Shown one piece after another: positions 36,101 through 49,478 of a DNA stretch of 64,000 nt. Source of the DNA: Trogon surrucura (Eukaryota; Chordata; Aves; Trogoniformes; Trogonidae). Position 1 is the first letter of the stretch; each line of letters begins with the position of its first letter. Below the pieces are notes generated by a model that was given only the letters and a program-made list of their open reading frames with translations, did no database searches and was not told the DNA's origin. The stretch spans positions 15,608,689 through 15,672,688 of the forward strand of contig CM036658.1 of the NCBI GenBank assembly GCA_020746105.1, read 5' to 3'. The translations under genes were made by a program, and so were the position numbers.

Positions 36101-39100
36101 GAACATAAGCCGCAGATCAGTTTTCAACATACTTACGTTTTTTTTCCTTAAAAGAAACACTCTTGCTAAGTCTGATATTATGGTTAACAGATTCTATCAA
36201 GTAAAGTTTCTCCAAAGTGCTTCAAAACATAATAATCTGAGTTGTGCTTTTAATTTTATCACAGTTGTTTCCTCTGCCTCTGATTTATGTTGGAAACCAC
36301 ATAAGTGGATTATCAAGTACCAGCAAACTCAGGTACAGTAAATGGAAGTTTAAGTAGCCTGTTTGGATTTTACCCTTTTCTTTTGTGGAGGTAAAAAATA
36401 AACACTAAAGAAGAGCATGGCACAGGGATCCCTGATACTATTGTGAAATTCTTACCCAAATGTTTGATCTGTTTTATGCTTTTTTTTTAAAGGGGCTTAG
36501 CCAGTACTGACAGAAAATCACAGTACTCCTCTGTGACAATGGAAGTGCTTTCACTTTCCCCTTACACCCAAGCGTCCAGCTTTTCCTGGGTGTCCTAACC
36601 AGAGAGTTTGAAATCTGTAAGAAAGACATTTTTGAAGGAAGAATCATACAAGAAAGATTGGTAGGATGATGTCAGTGCAGGTTATGTAGGAATTGCCAAG
36701 AGATGGAAAACTTACTGTGAGTGAGGCAGTGGCGTAGCCCTGCCGAGCACCAGAAGCTGGTTGTGGGGAGGTTGCTGAAGGGCTTACTGGCTCCTGTACA
36801 CCGGTAAGCATACATCCGTGAAAACTGCATCCATGCTAGTGCTGAAAAGGTGTAAGTTACGTAGCGCACCTGCTGTAATAGATCGAATGACTAAATTTTT
36901 TGTGGGAGAGGAGTGCAGAAACGTGATGGCTACACCAGTACTGGAGGATAGAGCACTACACTGTGGTTACTTGTATGTTATTACAGGCTCCTGGGGATTT
37001 GGTATTAAGCTAAGCCAAAATGAGGAATTTTCAGGTTTTCAGCATTTCATAACTTTGAGGCAGATGCTGGGAGAGAAAATATATTAATTTACCTACATTT
37101 GGTTTTAGTTATAGAATTTCTCGGACTGGCAACATTAGACGTCTGATTTTGCAACTCTTTGTTTTACACCTTTAGAAGTTGTTCCGGTGAAGTGCCTGTT
37201 GGGGCAGACATAAGGACTTTGGCAGTACTGTTCCTAGTAGCACTTCAGCCATTGTGAATATGGAAGCAGTTTCAATCCTGTAAAAGTGGGATTCATAGGT
37301 GCTTCTTTCCCATTTCCCTAACTGAAATTTTAAATTAAAAAGTTGAGTAGGTTATTTAAACATAAGTGCACCATCTCCTCTTCCTATGGCTGACATACCT
37401 ATTTTAGATTTGCATTCATAACTGATGTTTATAAGAGAAAAGTAAGAATGGCAGCAGTGTTTCTACCATTAAAATTTTGTTACCTCGTGTGTAATGTGTA
37501 ACATTATGTGACATTTGTTTACATTATGAAATTTTCCACCATATTTGGGTTGTCTGTGAGATGTAGATAATCCTGTGCAGAACTTCAAAATGTCTGTTGT
37601 AAAGTGATTAACTCTGTGTTAAGATTTATATAATTTATTAATGCAGTTGCTAAGTTATCCTACACAGAAGATTAACTAATCTGTATGGCCATGCTGTCAG
37701 CTTTCCAAAGTGTCAGATGCGAGGGTTTTCTCAAAGTAATTAAAAAAGGTTTCCAACTGCATTACTTCATGTAGACCAACACTGTGTTGTTCTAAAGGAG
37801 CTTTTGTTTTGGTAATTGCAGCTGATCCCCCCTTTCATGTTTCTTGTACTTTCCCTAATTTTTTCTTGTGGATTTATTTTATTTTTTCAAAAATACAGCT
37901 TGTTTACTAAGTGTCTTTGTTTTGTATTTTATTTCTGTTTATGTTTTCAGAGACAGGCTTATTTCATGGCTTCTAAATTTACAGTAGGAATATTTTTTAC
38001 TTACCCTTCCCATGAATTCTGTCTAAAGAATTATTACGTAGGGGCTATGCTAGATAGAAAATAGCTTTTATGTTCTACTTCACTGATGCAGAGTGACCTT
38101 TTAAAAGGTAGCCAGTTGCATTGTTTTACAAACTGGCAGCATTTGTAATAGCTTCATCTGCTGGTTAGTAAAGTTAGATAAGAGTCAGAACATAAAAATG
38201 CTGTTCATCTGACACTATGCTTGATTTTTTTTTTTTTTGACAGTTTGCCGATGTTTACAGTGCTCAGGAAGTTTACCATTCCACTTACTTTACTGCTGGA
38301 AGTCATCATACTTGGGTGATCTTTTTTTTTTTTCATTCAGGATACTTTTATTTTAGATCATATCAGACGAATTACTTGTGGCATCTCATCAAACTGTTAA
38401 ATGAGTGCTTTTTAGTAACAAATTAAGAAAAGCAAAGAAAATGGTTTTGTGTGGCTTGTTTTGAAGACATAGATATATGTATTCTAGTGAATACAGGAAA
38501 ACAAAATTCAGTTTGCTCTCGTTTACACAGCTTATTCTCCTGACTCTTGCACGGGAGTCAGGTAAGCAGGGCACAACTCAGACACTTTTAGTGGTTATAG
38601 TTTGTCTCATTTTGGAGGCCCTTGAGCTGCAAACTACTTCAAACAGACAGCTCTGTATCGTGTAAGGATCAAAACAGTGATGATAGTGTGGCAGTCTGCT
38701 TATATAGAGTGTCTTTCTGCATCAAGTCTAAATGCTTCTAATGGTTCGAATGAAGCAAAATGGTGTCTACCACTGTGCTGTTAGATCAGTAAACTCCCTA
38801 GTTGTAGATACCTCCATTATTTTTAATGAGGAATTAAGAAGTGCATGCTATTACCATTTGGGATCACTAGTTTCAGTTGTACTGACTTGGAAGAACAACA
38901 GGAATATAAATACGTCAGACTTTCTCACCATTGTAGTTCTATCCAGATGGCTTGTGCTTGGTTAAGGTGAGCTCAGAAGGGTAAAAGTAGCTTGTTGAAG
39001 CTGAACCCAGGCAAGATGAGAGTGATGGTCAGGGGAGAAGCTTTTTAAAAAGCCCTTGAGTAGACTGTTGTCTCCTTTTGGCTGGTGCATCAGTTGATGC

Positions 39101-42100
39101 TTGTGATTCGCATTTGAGGGATCCTTTTCTAGTTTCAAGTTCTCACAGGGAAAGCAGAACTTGCTGTCTTCTGTTGGCATGAGGATTCCCGCAAAGTGAG
39201 GAAAATATGAATCAAGAAGGTTGTCATCACTTCTCAGCTGTACTTCAACAGCATGGTGCACGAGTGCAAGCAATGGCGTAATCTAAGGGAAGCTTAAGAG
39301 CCAAGTGCTGTATTTGTACATACTGCTGCAGTGTATTTCCTCAGGGCTGAAAATGAAAGGATGCCAGAGAACCTATGCTGATTTACCTCGTGTCAGGGTT
39401 TGGGTTGTTACTGTCAGGAGCTGCTATGATCAAAGCCTAATAGGTTTAGAGACTGCATACAGCTTTGTTGTTGGGACAGTGATCCACAGCTGTGCTCCTT
39501 TGACACGCAGGATTTCTCCCTAGGCGTTATTTTGTTGGATCTTTTCTCACAGGTTCGCTCAGAACTGGCATGAGAGAAAGACTAGGGAAATGTCTGTAAG
39601 GCACGTTGCATGTGGTGCAACAATAAGTACTTACCACATTTCTAAATAAAGTAACGCAGGTATAAGAAGCAAAATAGTTTTATGGTGTTTTTCCCTACTC
39701 TGTGGCAGTGCTGATGCAGATATAGTGAAGAATATCTTAAGCTTCTGTGTTTTCCCCTTTAAGTACAAGGTTTTGTTTTGACTTCATACAGTAAGTTCGT
39801 ATTTGAAAAATAGCAAGATCCTGTGCTGTATAGCATCTTTCCCCAGAAAGGTGAGATTAATAACTACATGAGAAATATGTAGTACTTTTCCTATTTTGGA
39901 TTGCTGGAAGATGGTGAAATATGTCAATTATGAATACCAGTACACTGTGTATTACAGTTTGCTGCAGCACTGTTACTTTAAACCTTTAATCTTTACCTTT
40001 AGTAGCAGAATGCTCACAATGCTTTTTCAATCTCTGTTCTCAGGGCCAAGGTCTGACAGCATAGCACATGGTCAGTCACGTTGCCTCTGTAAGCTTATCA
40101 AGACTGTGCCTTCCTATTAAATGTTCTGTGATTACTGATTGCTTTGAAACTTTTCGGGCAGATAGGCATGTAATCTCTTTTTCAGTTAATAAAAATGTGA
40201 ACTGTCTAATTTTTGTCTACAGGAAACGATACCCCCTGAGTATTATAGTCAGCGTGTTTGCCATCATTCTTGGGGCTTTCATAGCAGCTGGGTAAGGTTT
40301 TCGTTTGTTACATGAAGTCGTGTTATGAGAGGAGAGACAACAGGAGGAATTTTTCGTTGTTAACTGCAAAGTAAACCTAAGTTGAGATCAGTTACTTTGG
40401 ATTAAGTTGATCTGAAAAATCTCTCTACTGACATCATTGAGAGGTGCAGGAATACAAAGAGAAAAATTTAACTTAAGAGTTTGAGTGCTTCTTTTGTTCC
40501 CCTCCCTGGGTTTTCCTTATCTCCGGGATCATAAATGAAACAAAACTGTGTGAGGAATACTGCTTTTATTTCATAGTATCAGTATGTTTTAATAATCTTA
40601 GAAGAACATATTCTTGGGTCTGGATAGAAAGACTAATTTTTTGATTGTCAAATATTGTTTTCAGTTAGGCAATGTCTGTCCTTTTTAATCACTTTGAACA
40701 AGTTAAAGTAGGAGATTAAGTTCAGAAAGCACTCATATGCTAGTCTCCTCTTTCTCTTTGAATGTTCCTTGACATAACTAGAAATGTAGTGTAATTTTTT
40801 GTTTCTTGGCTTTGCTGTGTGCAAAGGTAAATAATTTTCATGTGAAGTGACTAGGATAGAGCCATGTCCTATTAAATGAACTACCATATATCCATGAGGT
40901 AACTAGTCAAAACAGAAAGGATTATAATATGTCTAGTCTGTAGAAAACAAGTAGTCAGACTTTATTCCCTAGCTGCTTCTTGTGTTAAAACAAACAGATG
41001 AGTATACTTAGTAATAACTGGACAGATTGTCAGGATTGAGACAAATGGAATTTTTCACAGAATGAAAACTGAACATTTCCTGCCGCTTCAATACTGAGTA
41101 TGGGAACTCTCTGGTGACTCATTTATGATGGTCCTGTGACTGGAGATATGTAAAGTACTTTGACTTGCAAAGAAAGTTTAAAGGAAAACCGGTTTGAGTT
41201 CTTGGGACTTGCATTTCCTCATTTGTGATAGATATTTCTCCAGGTAAACAAAGCAATGCAATGCATTGTGTATTTGGTTATTTACAATATAATGTAATAT
41301 TTCTTTCTCAGGTCTGATCTGTCTTTTAATCTGGAGGGCTACACTTTTGTGTTGCTAAATGATGTCTTCACAGCAGCAAACGGAGTTTACACAAAGCAGA
41401 AAATTGATCCAAAGGTAACTGCGAGGTGGTTGACTTTAACGTGATGACAATATGTTATGAATATACAGTTATGAACTAATAAATAGTTGCATTTGCTTTC
41501 ATATTTCAGTTGATCTGTACATCACTAATACAGAACAGCCTGGAAAAAACTTGTTGGTATCTCAGGCCAGGCTTAGATAAACAGTGTATTTTATTTTCTC
41601 CAAAGTTGTTTGGGTGGAGTTTGTGGTGGCTTTAAAATGTTGCTTTTAGTTAAAAACAGATAAAAAAAAATCCAAAGCAAAAGCAAATTGTTTACCTGTG
41701 AACTTGGTATATATCTAAAGAAAATGATTTTGTGATGGGAAACACAATTTAAGGAAGGTTTATGTAAAATAAACTTGTGGATGGGAATACAGATCTGTCC
41801 AGATTGAGTCGATAACCACAGCAACTGGTAACTTTTTTTGCTGTGTAAAAGGAAGTGTAGACCAAACACAAGTATGCCAAAGAACTAGGTGATACCTTGA
41901 TACATTATACTTTATGTAAATGTTGAGCAGACTACTTTTCAAATACAGTGCCATGAAAACATACCAAGCAGTAGCAGAGATCAGTCTTGGACATGCAGGA
42001 TAGAGATTTTGTCTTTGACTTTTGTGGTTCAGTCTATACAGTGTAAATATGTGTCTTATAATAATCTCAGGAGTCACATCAATTCCAATCTTTATGAGCA

Positions 42101-45100
42101 TCACTTAGCGGCGTCATAATTTTGTGCAAAGTACAGGGTTTCATTATAAAGGAAGAGACAAGCTGGAGAGATCTACTAAGTAGCATGGCTGAATCTGGAG
42201 AAAAGGAGGGCTGTTTTTTCATTCCCCTGATCGTCTGCCTTTGTGTCAAGCAAGCTAACCAGCAGGTTATATGACATTTTTCGAGTTACTTGAAGTTACA
42301 TCAGTTAGCAGCGACTGCAGACACTCTATCTAGGGGTCAGACGTAATTAATTTTCCTGTTATGCTGGCCCAGGGGAGCTACCCTGCCCTGAGCTTCTATA
42401 GTTGTTTCGCAGTAGGTGGAGTGGGTAATCCCTTGGGCAAGTAGAGAAGGGGGGTACCTTTTGAAGTTTCTGATTAGCTGGTGCCATATAGAAACTGTTC
42501 AAGATATAGCAGAACAGTAGTCCTACAGACAAACTGACTGAACTGGACACTTGGGTCAGTACTAAACACCAAATCAAAAGATTGCAAGCTTGTATTTTAA
42601 ATTGAAATGTATTATGCTCTGTCTGCTCATTGATAATTATGTCAGGATTGCCAGAGTAGTATTTAGTTTTGATACCAAATGGCTTGCAATTTCAAACACC
42701 ATGTTTCATTTTTCACAGGAGTTGGGAAAATATGGTGTCCTTTTCTATAATGCTTGTTTCATGGTGGTTCCAACAGTTATTATTAGCTTTTCTACTGGAG
42801 ACTTTCAGCAGGTAAGGAGCAATATTGCGTATGTCAGACTGATAATGGTATTTTGTTCAGGTTTTTCAGTTGGAAGGTGGGTTTTTTTTTTTTAAAGAGG
42901 TAATCCTGTTTCTATGTTAGCGACTAGTATTTGAAATACGTGACTTGGACTTGCCCTTCACAGGTAAGAGCTTGAATTTAACCACTCTAAGGAGAAACTG
43001 AATTTGTGTGATAACCCTTATATGAATCTTTTTTAAAGAAATAATATATGACTAGGGACTCCTAGCTAGAGCAATTGCATAGGAATCCAGCTGCACTGTG
43101 ACTGGAGTAAAGTACTTTGACTTGTAAAGAATGCTTAAAGCAAAACCTATGACTTGCTGGAGTCCACAAGCTCTAAATAAGATTGCAAATACCAAAACCA
43201 GACATTTTCCAGTCCTTCCCTCATTCTGGTACAGAGCAAATTCCTGTTTAGTCTCAGTCTCATTTAGTAACCTACATTTTACATTGTCACGGAATGACAG
43301 TGTGACTCTCCATAGCTGATCGTAATGCAGTAGAATACCATAGGCAGTATGTCCTGGCACATGAAGTATCAAACCAGGAGGTTTGTGTTTTTCTGAGTCC
43401 CTCACAGACTTGCCGAATTGCCTGTTTTCTTACCCCTAAAATGAGCCTAGACACTCATATTCCTTTTTGGAAATGTTTGAGATTTGCAACTGAAAACCAA
43501 TACACGTCTTGGGGGATGTCATAAATCTTTCCAGTGTCCTTTTTTGTATCTTCTTGTCCCCTGGACTCACATGATTTTGTCATTGTGTTCTTAGGAGTCT
43601 GCTTTAAGTGGAAAAATTTGGTAGATTTAGATTTGCTCTGACTTTGAAATCTCTTCTTGTGATGTCAGACCAGCACAACTTTGTGCTGGTTTAGGAAAAT
43701 GCAGCTGATACCCATCTTTGCAGACTAGTGAAGGTCAAGTTTGTATGGCTGTAAGGCTTCAGCTATCTTCCCAGCAGACAGAGCTGGAACCACTTTAGGT
43801 GAACTGAGCAGGAAAGTTTACCTTATTGCTAGCTTTATTCCATGGGAAAAATAGAATACCTTGTGCCCACGTGTTGGCATAAACAATCTAATGCTCAATT
43901 ACCTGAAAAGAATAAATAAATATCAGAGAAACTCATAATGCCTATTCTGCATAGACATTAGCTGGTCACTTTATAAATCCTTTTAGATGATGAGGATAAC
44001 TAGTGTCACTGTGATGCACCGAGGTTAAGTCACAGAAAAAAGGAAGAAAATGGGAAAATACCGATGAAGAGTCAGCAAATCATTATAGGTGACACCTGTA
44101 TTCAGCAGATCTTCAGTCCATAGTAGTTGGCTTGCTTTTACCCTAGCAGAGCTTTTTACCTTGGTCTGTCACAGACGATGCACAGCACATTATCTTTTGC
44201 CAGTCAAAATATCACTACTGTATCATAGAATCGTGGAATCATAGAACAGTTTTGGTTGGAATAGACCTTTCAGATCATTGATTCTAACATTTGTCTTAGC
44301 CCTGTCAGCACCACTAAACCATATCTCTCAGCACAACATCTGCCCGTCTCTTAAACACATCCAGGGATGGTGACTCAACCACCTCCCTGGGCAGCCTGTT
44401 CCAATGGGGGACAATCCTCCCAATAAAGAAATTCTTCATGATATCCAACCTCAACCTCCCCTGGAGCAACTTAAGGCCATTCACACTTGCTCTGTCACTC
44501 ACCACTAGGGAGAACAGACCAACCTTCCCTTCGCTACGACCTCCTTTCATGTAGTTGTAGAGAATGAAAAGGTCTCCCTTCAGCCTCCTCCAGGCTGAAC
44601 ACAGCCCAAATCCCTCAGCTGTTCCTCATATGCCACATGCTACAAATCCTTTACCAGCTTGGTAACTCGCCTCTGTACCCTCTCCAGCACCTCAATGTCC
44701 CTCTTGTAGTGAGGGGCCCAAAACTGGACACAGTACTTGAGGTGAGGCCTCACCAAAGCCGAGTACAGGGGCATGATCACCTCCCTGCTCCTGCTGACAC
44801 CACCATTCCTGATCCAGGCCGGGATGCCGTTGGTCTTCTTGGCCACCTGGGCACACTGCTGGCTCATGTTCAGCCAGCTGTCCATCCACACCCCCAGGTC
44901 CCTCTGCCTGGCAACTCTCCAGCCACTCCTCCCCAAGCCTGTAGCGCTACTGAGGGTTGTTGTGGTCAAAGTGCAGGACCTGGCATTTGGCCTTATTGAA
45001 ACTCATGGAATTGGCCTTGGCCCAGTGATCCAGCCTGTCTAGATCCCTCTGTAGAGCCTCCCTACCCTCCAGCAGATCGACACTTCCACCCAGCTTGGTG

Positions 45101-48100
45101 TCATCTGCAAACTTAAGTAAGGGTGCACTCCGTCCCCTCGTCCAAGTCATTAATAAAGATGTTAAACAGGAGTGGCCCCAGTGCTAAGCCCTGGGGAACA
45201 CCACTCGTGACTGGCCGCCAGCTGGATTTAACTCTGTTGACCACAACCCTTTGGACTCAGCCATCTGACCAGTTTTTGACCCAGCAAAGCCTATGGCCAT
45301 CCAAGCCAAGAGCAGTCAGTTTCTCTAGGAGAATGCTGTGGGCAACAGTGTGAAATGCCTTACTAAAGTCAAGGTAGACAACATCCGCAGCCTTTCCTTC
45401 ATCCAACAATTGGGTCACTCTGTCATAGAAGGAGATAAAGTTTGTCACATGATGGGGAAACTACTGCTCCTCTAGCTAGTTCTGGAACCTTAGCTACCAC
45501 ATCTTGTAGAGACTGCAGCTTGTGAGTGTCCCAGTTGTTTAGTTCTCCTTCACCAGCTGGCCGACTAGAGGACAGGAAGTATTGATGCCATGGAAGAGAA
45601 GGGAAGCCCCAGGATGTCTCTCTGTAATACTTTGCATTTTCTTGTTGCACACCAGCATAATTCTTGCAGGGCTGAGCTGCCTGAGATCCCTCTAATCTGT
45701 TACCTCAGGTGGTGGAGGCTCAGCTAGCATGGTTCAGCATGGACTGTTTATCTTGTTTCTGTGGAATGTGTTGAGTCTTTTGTACTGATACAGGTGATTT
45801 TAAGCTAACCAGATTGAAATGAGGCATATCCTGAAATTACTGAAGATGGAAAAGAATCTGTCACATGTTTCTTATTGACTGGTCTGTGGCACTGTTTGTT
45901 TGCTGTCACTAATAAGCAGACTTCAAAGGGATGATTTAGTTTTTTCATTGTTGAGAGACCTTAGTAACGTTTATTTAACTTAATTTGAGCTCAAAAATAC
46001 AGGCTTGGACCTTGAAAGCTGTTCATGAATAAATCTATAGTATGAAATAGATTTCAGGGAAGTTATTTATTTGCTTTTTCCCTGTGCCCTGTCAGCACTA
46101 TTTATTATATATTAACCAGTGTTGGTATCTGTATCAATAAATGTAAATGACAAATTCACTGCATTGTATTTGTACTGCCTGCAGTGTGCAGTTTTATAAA
46201 TGCAGTGCTGTACATGTTACAAGAATATGTCTGGGTATCATTGATGTTGTCATCCTGTTGTCTCGGAAATTAAGTGCATGAAGCTGTTACCAGTAGTAAT
46301 ATAAACGCTTCATAATTATAATATGAATCGAATGTGGTTTGTGAATTTGCACGTTTTTATATTAACTGTGCTTTATGTGTGTTTACAGTTGATTATATAT
46401 CATGTAATTAATCTCTCCCTTTTTTGTAGGCAACACATTTCCAGCACTGGACAAATTTTTTATTTGTGTTCCAATTTATTCTTTCCTGCTTGTTGGGGTA
46501 AGGACACAGCCAATCAAGTAAGACTTTTTAATGACAATGTTTCAAACTGCAGATCTCAAATGTAAGACTCATTAATAAGTTATGTTAGAATTCACAGAAA
46601 ATATATCTTGCCCCCAGGCTTCTCTTGTCTTTTAATTATTTCTAATACTGTAAATAAGTGTTTCAGTACTACCTGTTTTTGACCTAGCAGTACAGTGGTC
46701 AACAACATGACATTTCACTTTTTACTTTCTGTACTTACATCTTTCTCCTGGCTTTTTCTTCTGATTATCTAACTTCTTTGCAGTTAATAATGAGCGCTTT
46801 ACTATAGGAACAGTTTCAGCATGTTTGTTCTTTAAGTACCTGGAAAAGTATGGGAGACTCAAAAGTAGTGAAACAATGCTTTGTTCCTGTTGGAACTGCA
46901 GCGTCCAACGAAGAACAGAAAAAGTGAGTTGGATTGTGTTCTGCTGTTTCACACGTCACCAGCCAGCGGGTCAAACTAACTTCAAATACTGACATTTATG
47001 AAGCACAGAGAATAGGGATGACTCTGCTAGAGCTCAAGCTTCACATTTTAACCTGCATTTTGAGTACTCTGTACACACACATCATTGACTTAAAAGACTA
47101 CAAAATCTTTTTTTAGGGTTTAGGACAGGTGGGTTTGAAGATCTCAGTAAAATACTGATCTAGAAAATATTGGACACTTCAAAGTGTTGCATAAACTTCT
47201 GAGCTCTCTGGGTGGAATTCATAGATTTTTCTCCTTTATTTAGGTTTCTCTTGATGTATTCCACTGTCTTATGCAGTCATTACAATTCTGCGCTCACGAC
47301 AACAGTAGTTGGTGCCATCAAGGTGAGTTATGGAGCAGAAGAGGACAATGAGAATGCTCATCTAGACAGGGAAGAGCAGTGATCCTGATTATACTTTGAG
47401 CTGGAAACTCAAAATGAGGACTAATACTGAGACACTGCTTGTGCCAAACGAAGTCTCGCCACAAAGTGACCTTGTTTTCTTCAGCTGAAGCTCTGGTATA
47501 CTCTAGAAAGCAATGTGATTATTGATTTATTTTTTCTGCAAGAGAAACTTTAACCGCTTTAATAATTAAAGATGTACATTTAAGCACATTTCATTCACCT
47601 GCATTTTTAATTTATCCAGTTAGCATGGGTTAGTCAAGGTGGCCTGGTGCAAATCCATTGCAAACTGATAGAGACTAACCTACAGCACAGCAAAATTCCA
47701 CAAAAGGGAAATGGTACTTCTTTTTCAACAGTCGTTTGGGTTTGGGGGTTTTTTTTTTGGTTTTTTTTGCAAGCTGGTAAGATTAATATAGTAGTTTTCA
47801 TTCTGTGGCCCTGAAAGCATTCTTTTAAGCTTTATATGTCTGCACTGAACCATTAAGACACAGCAACACTATTCCTATTCTCTTTGCGATAATAGTCTTG
47901 GAGACATTCTGAACAGCTTTAAAGTTGAGAAGCACTTTATGATACAGTAATCTCCAGTAGAAACTGGTAGAAATGATGTCATTGTCCAGGCTAGCTGCTA
48001 AAGCGTTTGAAGCAAGGTATTAGTAAGATGATGACACAGTTCTATAGCTTTCCTTCTGTCTGTCAGGGATAATTTTCACAAAACTTGCTGGAAGCGAGGT

Positions 48101-49478
48101 GAGAGGTAGAAGCTTTAAACTGTGCCCATGTTGAACTTGAGCCAAGTGCTTTTAATGCAGATTTCACTGGCAAAGTAAGGAGTCAACCCTTTTAAAACAA
48201 TAATAAAGAGCTTTTATTGTAACTTTAAGGCATACTTTTTATGCTTGAGAACCCCAAACCTGCTTTTCAAGAAATGGGACTTGAAAGGAGCCTTCCAAAG
48301 ATTAAAAAGAAGTATATTTTCAGAAGGTGTCTTGCTCCATTTTGCCTAATTTCAAATAGCCAGTCTTTGTTTTTATTATTGCGCTTTTTTTAGTTTGTTT
48401 TTTTTTTTTGTTTCCAGAAAGTCACTCCCAGTGCACTGCATGCCTTCAGAAAACATACTAATTTTAGTGTTTTATTTTGTTGTTCGGTTACCCATTAGGC
48501 TGACATCCTGTAAAACTAATTTAAAAGGCTGATTTTAGAGTGGCCAGCAACAGACTATAGCTATTTCCTTAGAAAAGTAGATTAATTTATATAATTTATC
48601 AATTATATGGAATACGCTATGATGCAATATGATACGATATGAAAACTGACTCCAATAAATGCCTGTCTTTTGTTTCCTTTCAGAATATATCCATCGCTTA
48701 CATTGGCATGTTGATTGGTGGAGATTACATATTCAACATGTTAAACTTCATAGGGCTAAATATTTGGTGGGTGAAACCTGAATAGCCTTTATTTGTTAAA
48801 GATTTCTTAGCAAGAAATTTCTCAGCGAGATGGAGTTCTATATTTTGTTTGATCTAGCTCACTTCAGTGATGCTGTTTTAAAACTACTGGCTTGATGAAG
48901 CACTGCCTCAGGATGTGTATTTCATCGTAGTTAGTTGCGTCTTTTTGTGTCGGTTTTCAGGGTTTGAATCTTAATGTAGTAGGATCTTAACCATAGAAAC
49001 AGGCTTGCAGTTTTACTATGTGTGTTTGAGTTAATTCTTTTTTTATGAGCAGCAGTTCTGAACTGTGAGGCTTCCAAATAAAAGCCAAGTCCTTTCACTT
49101 CCCACATCAATTCAATATGAGATATAACTGTGTGGTTTTGCTTTTTGTGCTTGGATCAACTGTTACATCTGTCTGTATGAATCTGTTGGAGCAACTGATA
49201 ATTGATCTTTGTCTGGTCAGGCCTCATTTCTCAGATGACTTACATAGCCCTGAGGCACTCCTAGTTTATGCTAGCTGATATTCTTTAATCCTGTGGTAGG
49301 AAAGATACATACCTATAAAATGGTGTATACAACATCAGGTATCTCTGACACCTCTGTTCATTCTCTTTTCTTTAGTATGGCAGGAGGACTGAGATACTCA
49401 TTTTTAACCTTAAGAGGAAACAGCAAGCTTGTGCAACCTGGGGATGAAGAGAATGCACTTCCTGAGTCAAAGAGTTAG
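30010..49478 (+). CDS. SLC35D2: Solute carrier 35D2, Golgi nucleotide-sugar transporter, complete coding region (12 exons)
   Basis: Twelve exons join in frame to 1002 bases, 333 residues. SLC35D2 is a multi-pass Golgi antiporter for UDP-N-acetylglucosamine and related nucleotide sugars (known for the human protein, 337 residues). The product has the family's first membrane segment ([20 protein letters not shown]), the conserved [53 protein letters not shown] and [10 protein letters not shown] blocks, [17 protein letters not shown]-x-VVGAIKN and IGGDYIF, and the C-terminal MAGGLRYSF. Hydrophobic segments fit about ten membrane helices. The start at 30010 (GCCGCCATGAGC) matches the human N-terminus in position. 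Introns are large; intron 8 carries a CR1 in reverse orientation and intron 2 a short CR1 tail. The gene follows ZNF367 head to tail. Confidence 0.97.
32369..32402 (+). CDS. SLC35D2: SLC35D2 coding exon 2
   Basis: A 34-base microexon encoding [11 protein letters not shown], too short for ordinary ORF calling. The acceptor is CTTTTCAG|C and the donor GGACAG|GTATGT. Confidence 0.95.
33195..33282 (+). mobile_element. CR1 LINE tail fragment in SLC35D2 intron 2
   Basis: A short CR1 3' end: 'gacagggaggttg', 'tctctaaggtcccttacaac' and a GATTCTATGAT tail. Sense orientation relative to the gene. Confidence 0.75.
33838..33924 (+). CDS. SLC35D2: SLC35D2 coding exon 3
   Basis: Encodes [15 protein letters not shown] and a [12 protein letters not shown] loop. 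The acceptor is TGTTTAG|ATGG and the donor GTGAAG|GTAAGG. Confidence 0.95.
36265..36332 (+). CDS. SLC35D2: SLC35D2 coding exon 4
   Basis: Encodes [21 protein letters not shown]. The acceptor is ATCACAG|TTG and the donor CTCAG|GTACAG. Confidence 0.95.
38244..38315 (+). CDS. SLC35D2: SLC35D2 coding exon 5
   Basis: Encodes [19 protein letters not shown]. The acceptor is TTGACAG|TTTG and the donor CTTGG|GTGATC, somewhat weak at the fifth intron base. Confidence 0.94.
40223..40291 (+). CDS. SLC35D2: SLC35D2 coding exon 6
   Basis: Encodes [20 protein letters not shown], a membrane segment. The acceptor is GTCTACAG|GAAA and the donor GCTGG|GTAAGG. Confidence 0.95.
41312..41414 (+). CDS. SLC35D2: SLC35D2 coding exon 7
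   Basis: Encodes [17 protein letters not shown] and [14 protein letters not shown]. The acceptor is TTTCTCAG|GTCTG and the donor CCAAAG|GTAACT. Confidence 0.96.
42719..42811 (+). CDS. SLC35D2: SLC35D2 coding exon 8
   Basis: Encodes [19 protein letters not shown] and a Ser/Thr-rich loop. The acceptor is TTTCACAG|GAG and the donor CAGCAG|GTAAGG. Confidence 0.96.
44224..45452 (-). mobile_element. CR1 LINE with reverse transcriptase remnant, SLC35D2 intron 8
   Basis: A 1.2 kb CR1 copy in reverse orientation. Read on the minus strand it begins in the reverse transcriptase domain with [10 protein letters not shown] (about 45376-45347), reaches the FADD catalytic site (about 45109) and continues through the ORF2 C-terminus to a tail of ATTCTATGAT-like repeats (44224-44250). 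The reading frame is broken several times. Plus-strand open frames at 44637-45353 are its antisense shadows. Confidence 0.93.
46430..46497 (+). CDS. SLC35D2: SLC35D2 coding exon 9
   Basis: Encodes [19 protein letters not shown] and the next membrane segment. The acceptor is TTTTGTAG|GCA and the donor TTGGG|GTAAGG-like, with exon end 46497 set by the codon phase. Confidence 0.94.
47244..47322 (+). CDS. SLC35D2: SLC35D2 coding exon 10
   Basis: Encodes [20 protein letters not shown] and VVGAIK. The acceptor is TTATTTAG|GTTT and the donor ATCAAG|GTGAGT. Confidence 0.96.
48684..48766 (+). CDS. SLC35D2: SLC35D2 coding exon 11
   Basis: Encodes [17 protein letters not shown] and a following helix. 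The acceptor is CCTTTCAG|AAT and the donor ATTTG|GTGGGT. Confidence 0.95.
49376..49478 (+). CDS. SLC35D2: SLC35D2 coding exon 12 and stop
   Basis: Encodes [14 protein letters not shown] and a polar cytosolic tail ending PESKS before TAG at 49476-49478. The acceptor is TCTTTAG|TATGG; the first base completes a Cys codon. Confidence 0.95.

Noticed and set aside
44637..45353. Plus-strand open frames of 76-120 codons
   Set aside because: They are antisense to the reverse-oriented CR1 at 44224-45452.
45453..45650. 75-codon minus-strand frame next to the CR1 5' end
   Set aside because: It overlaps the CR1 edge slightly but its upstream part does not match CR1 or any family I recognise. There is not enough to call it a gene.
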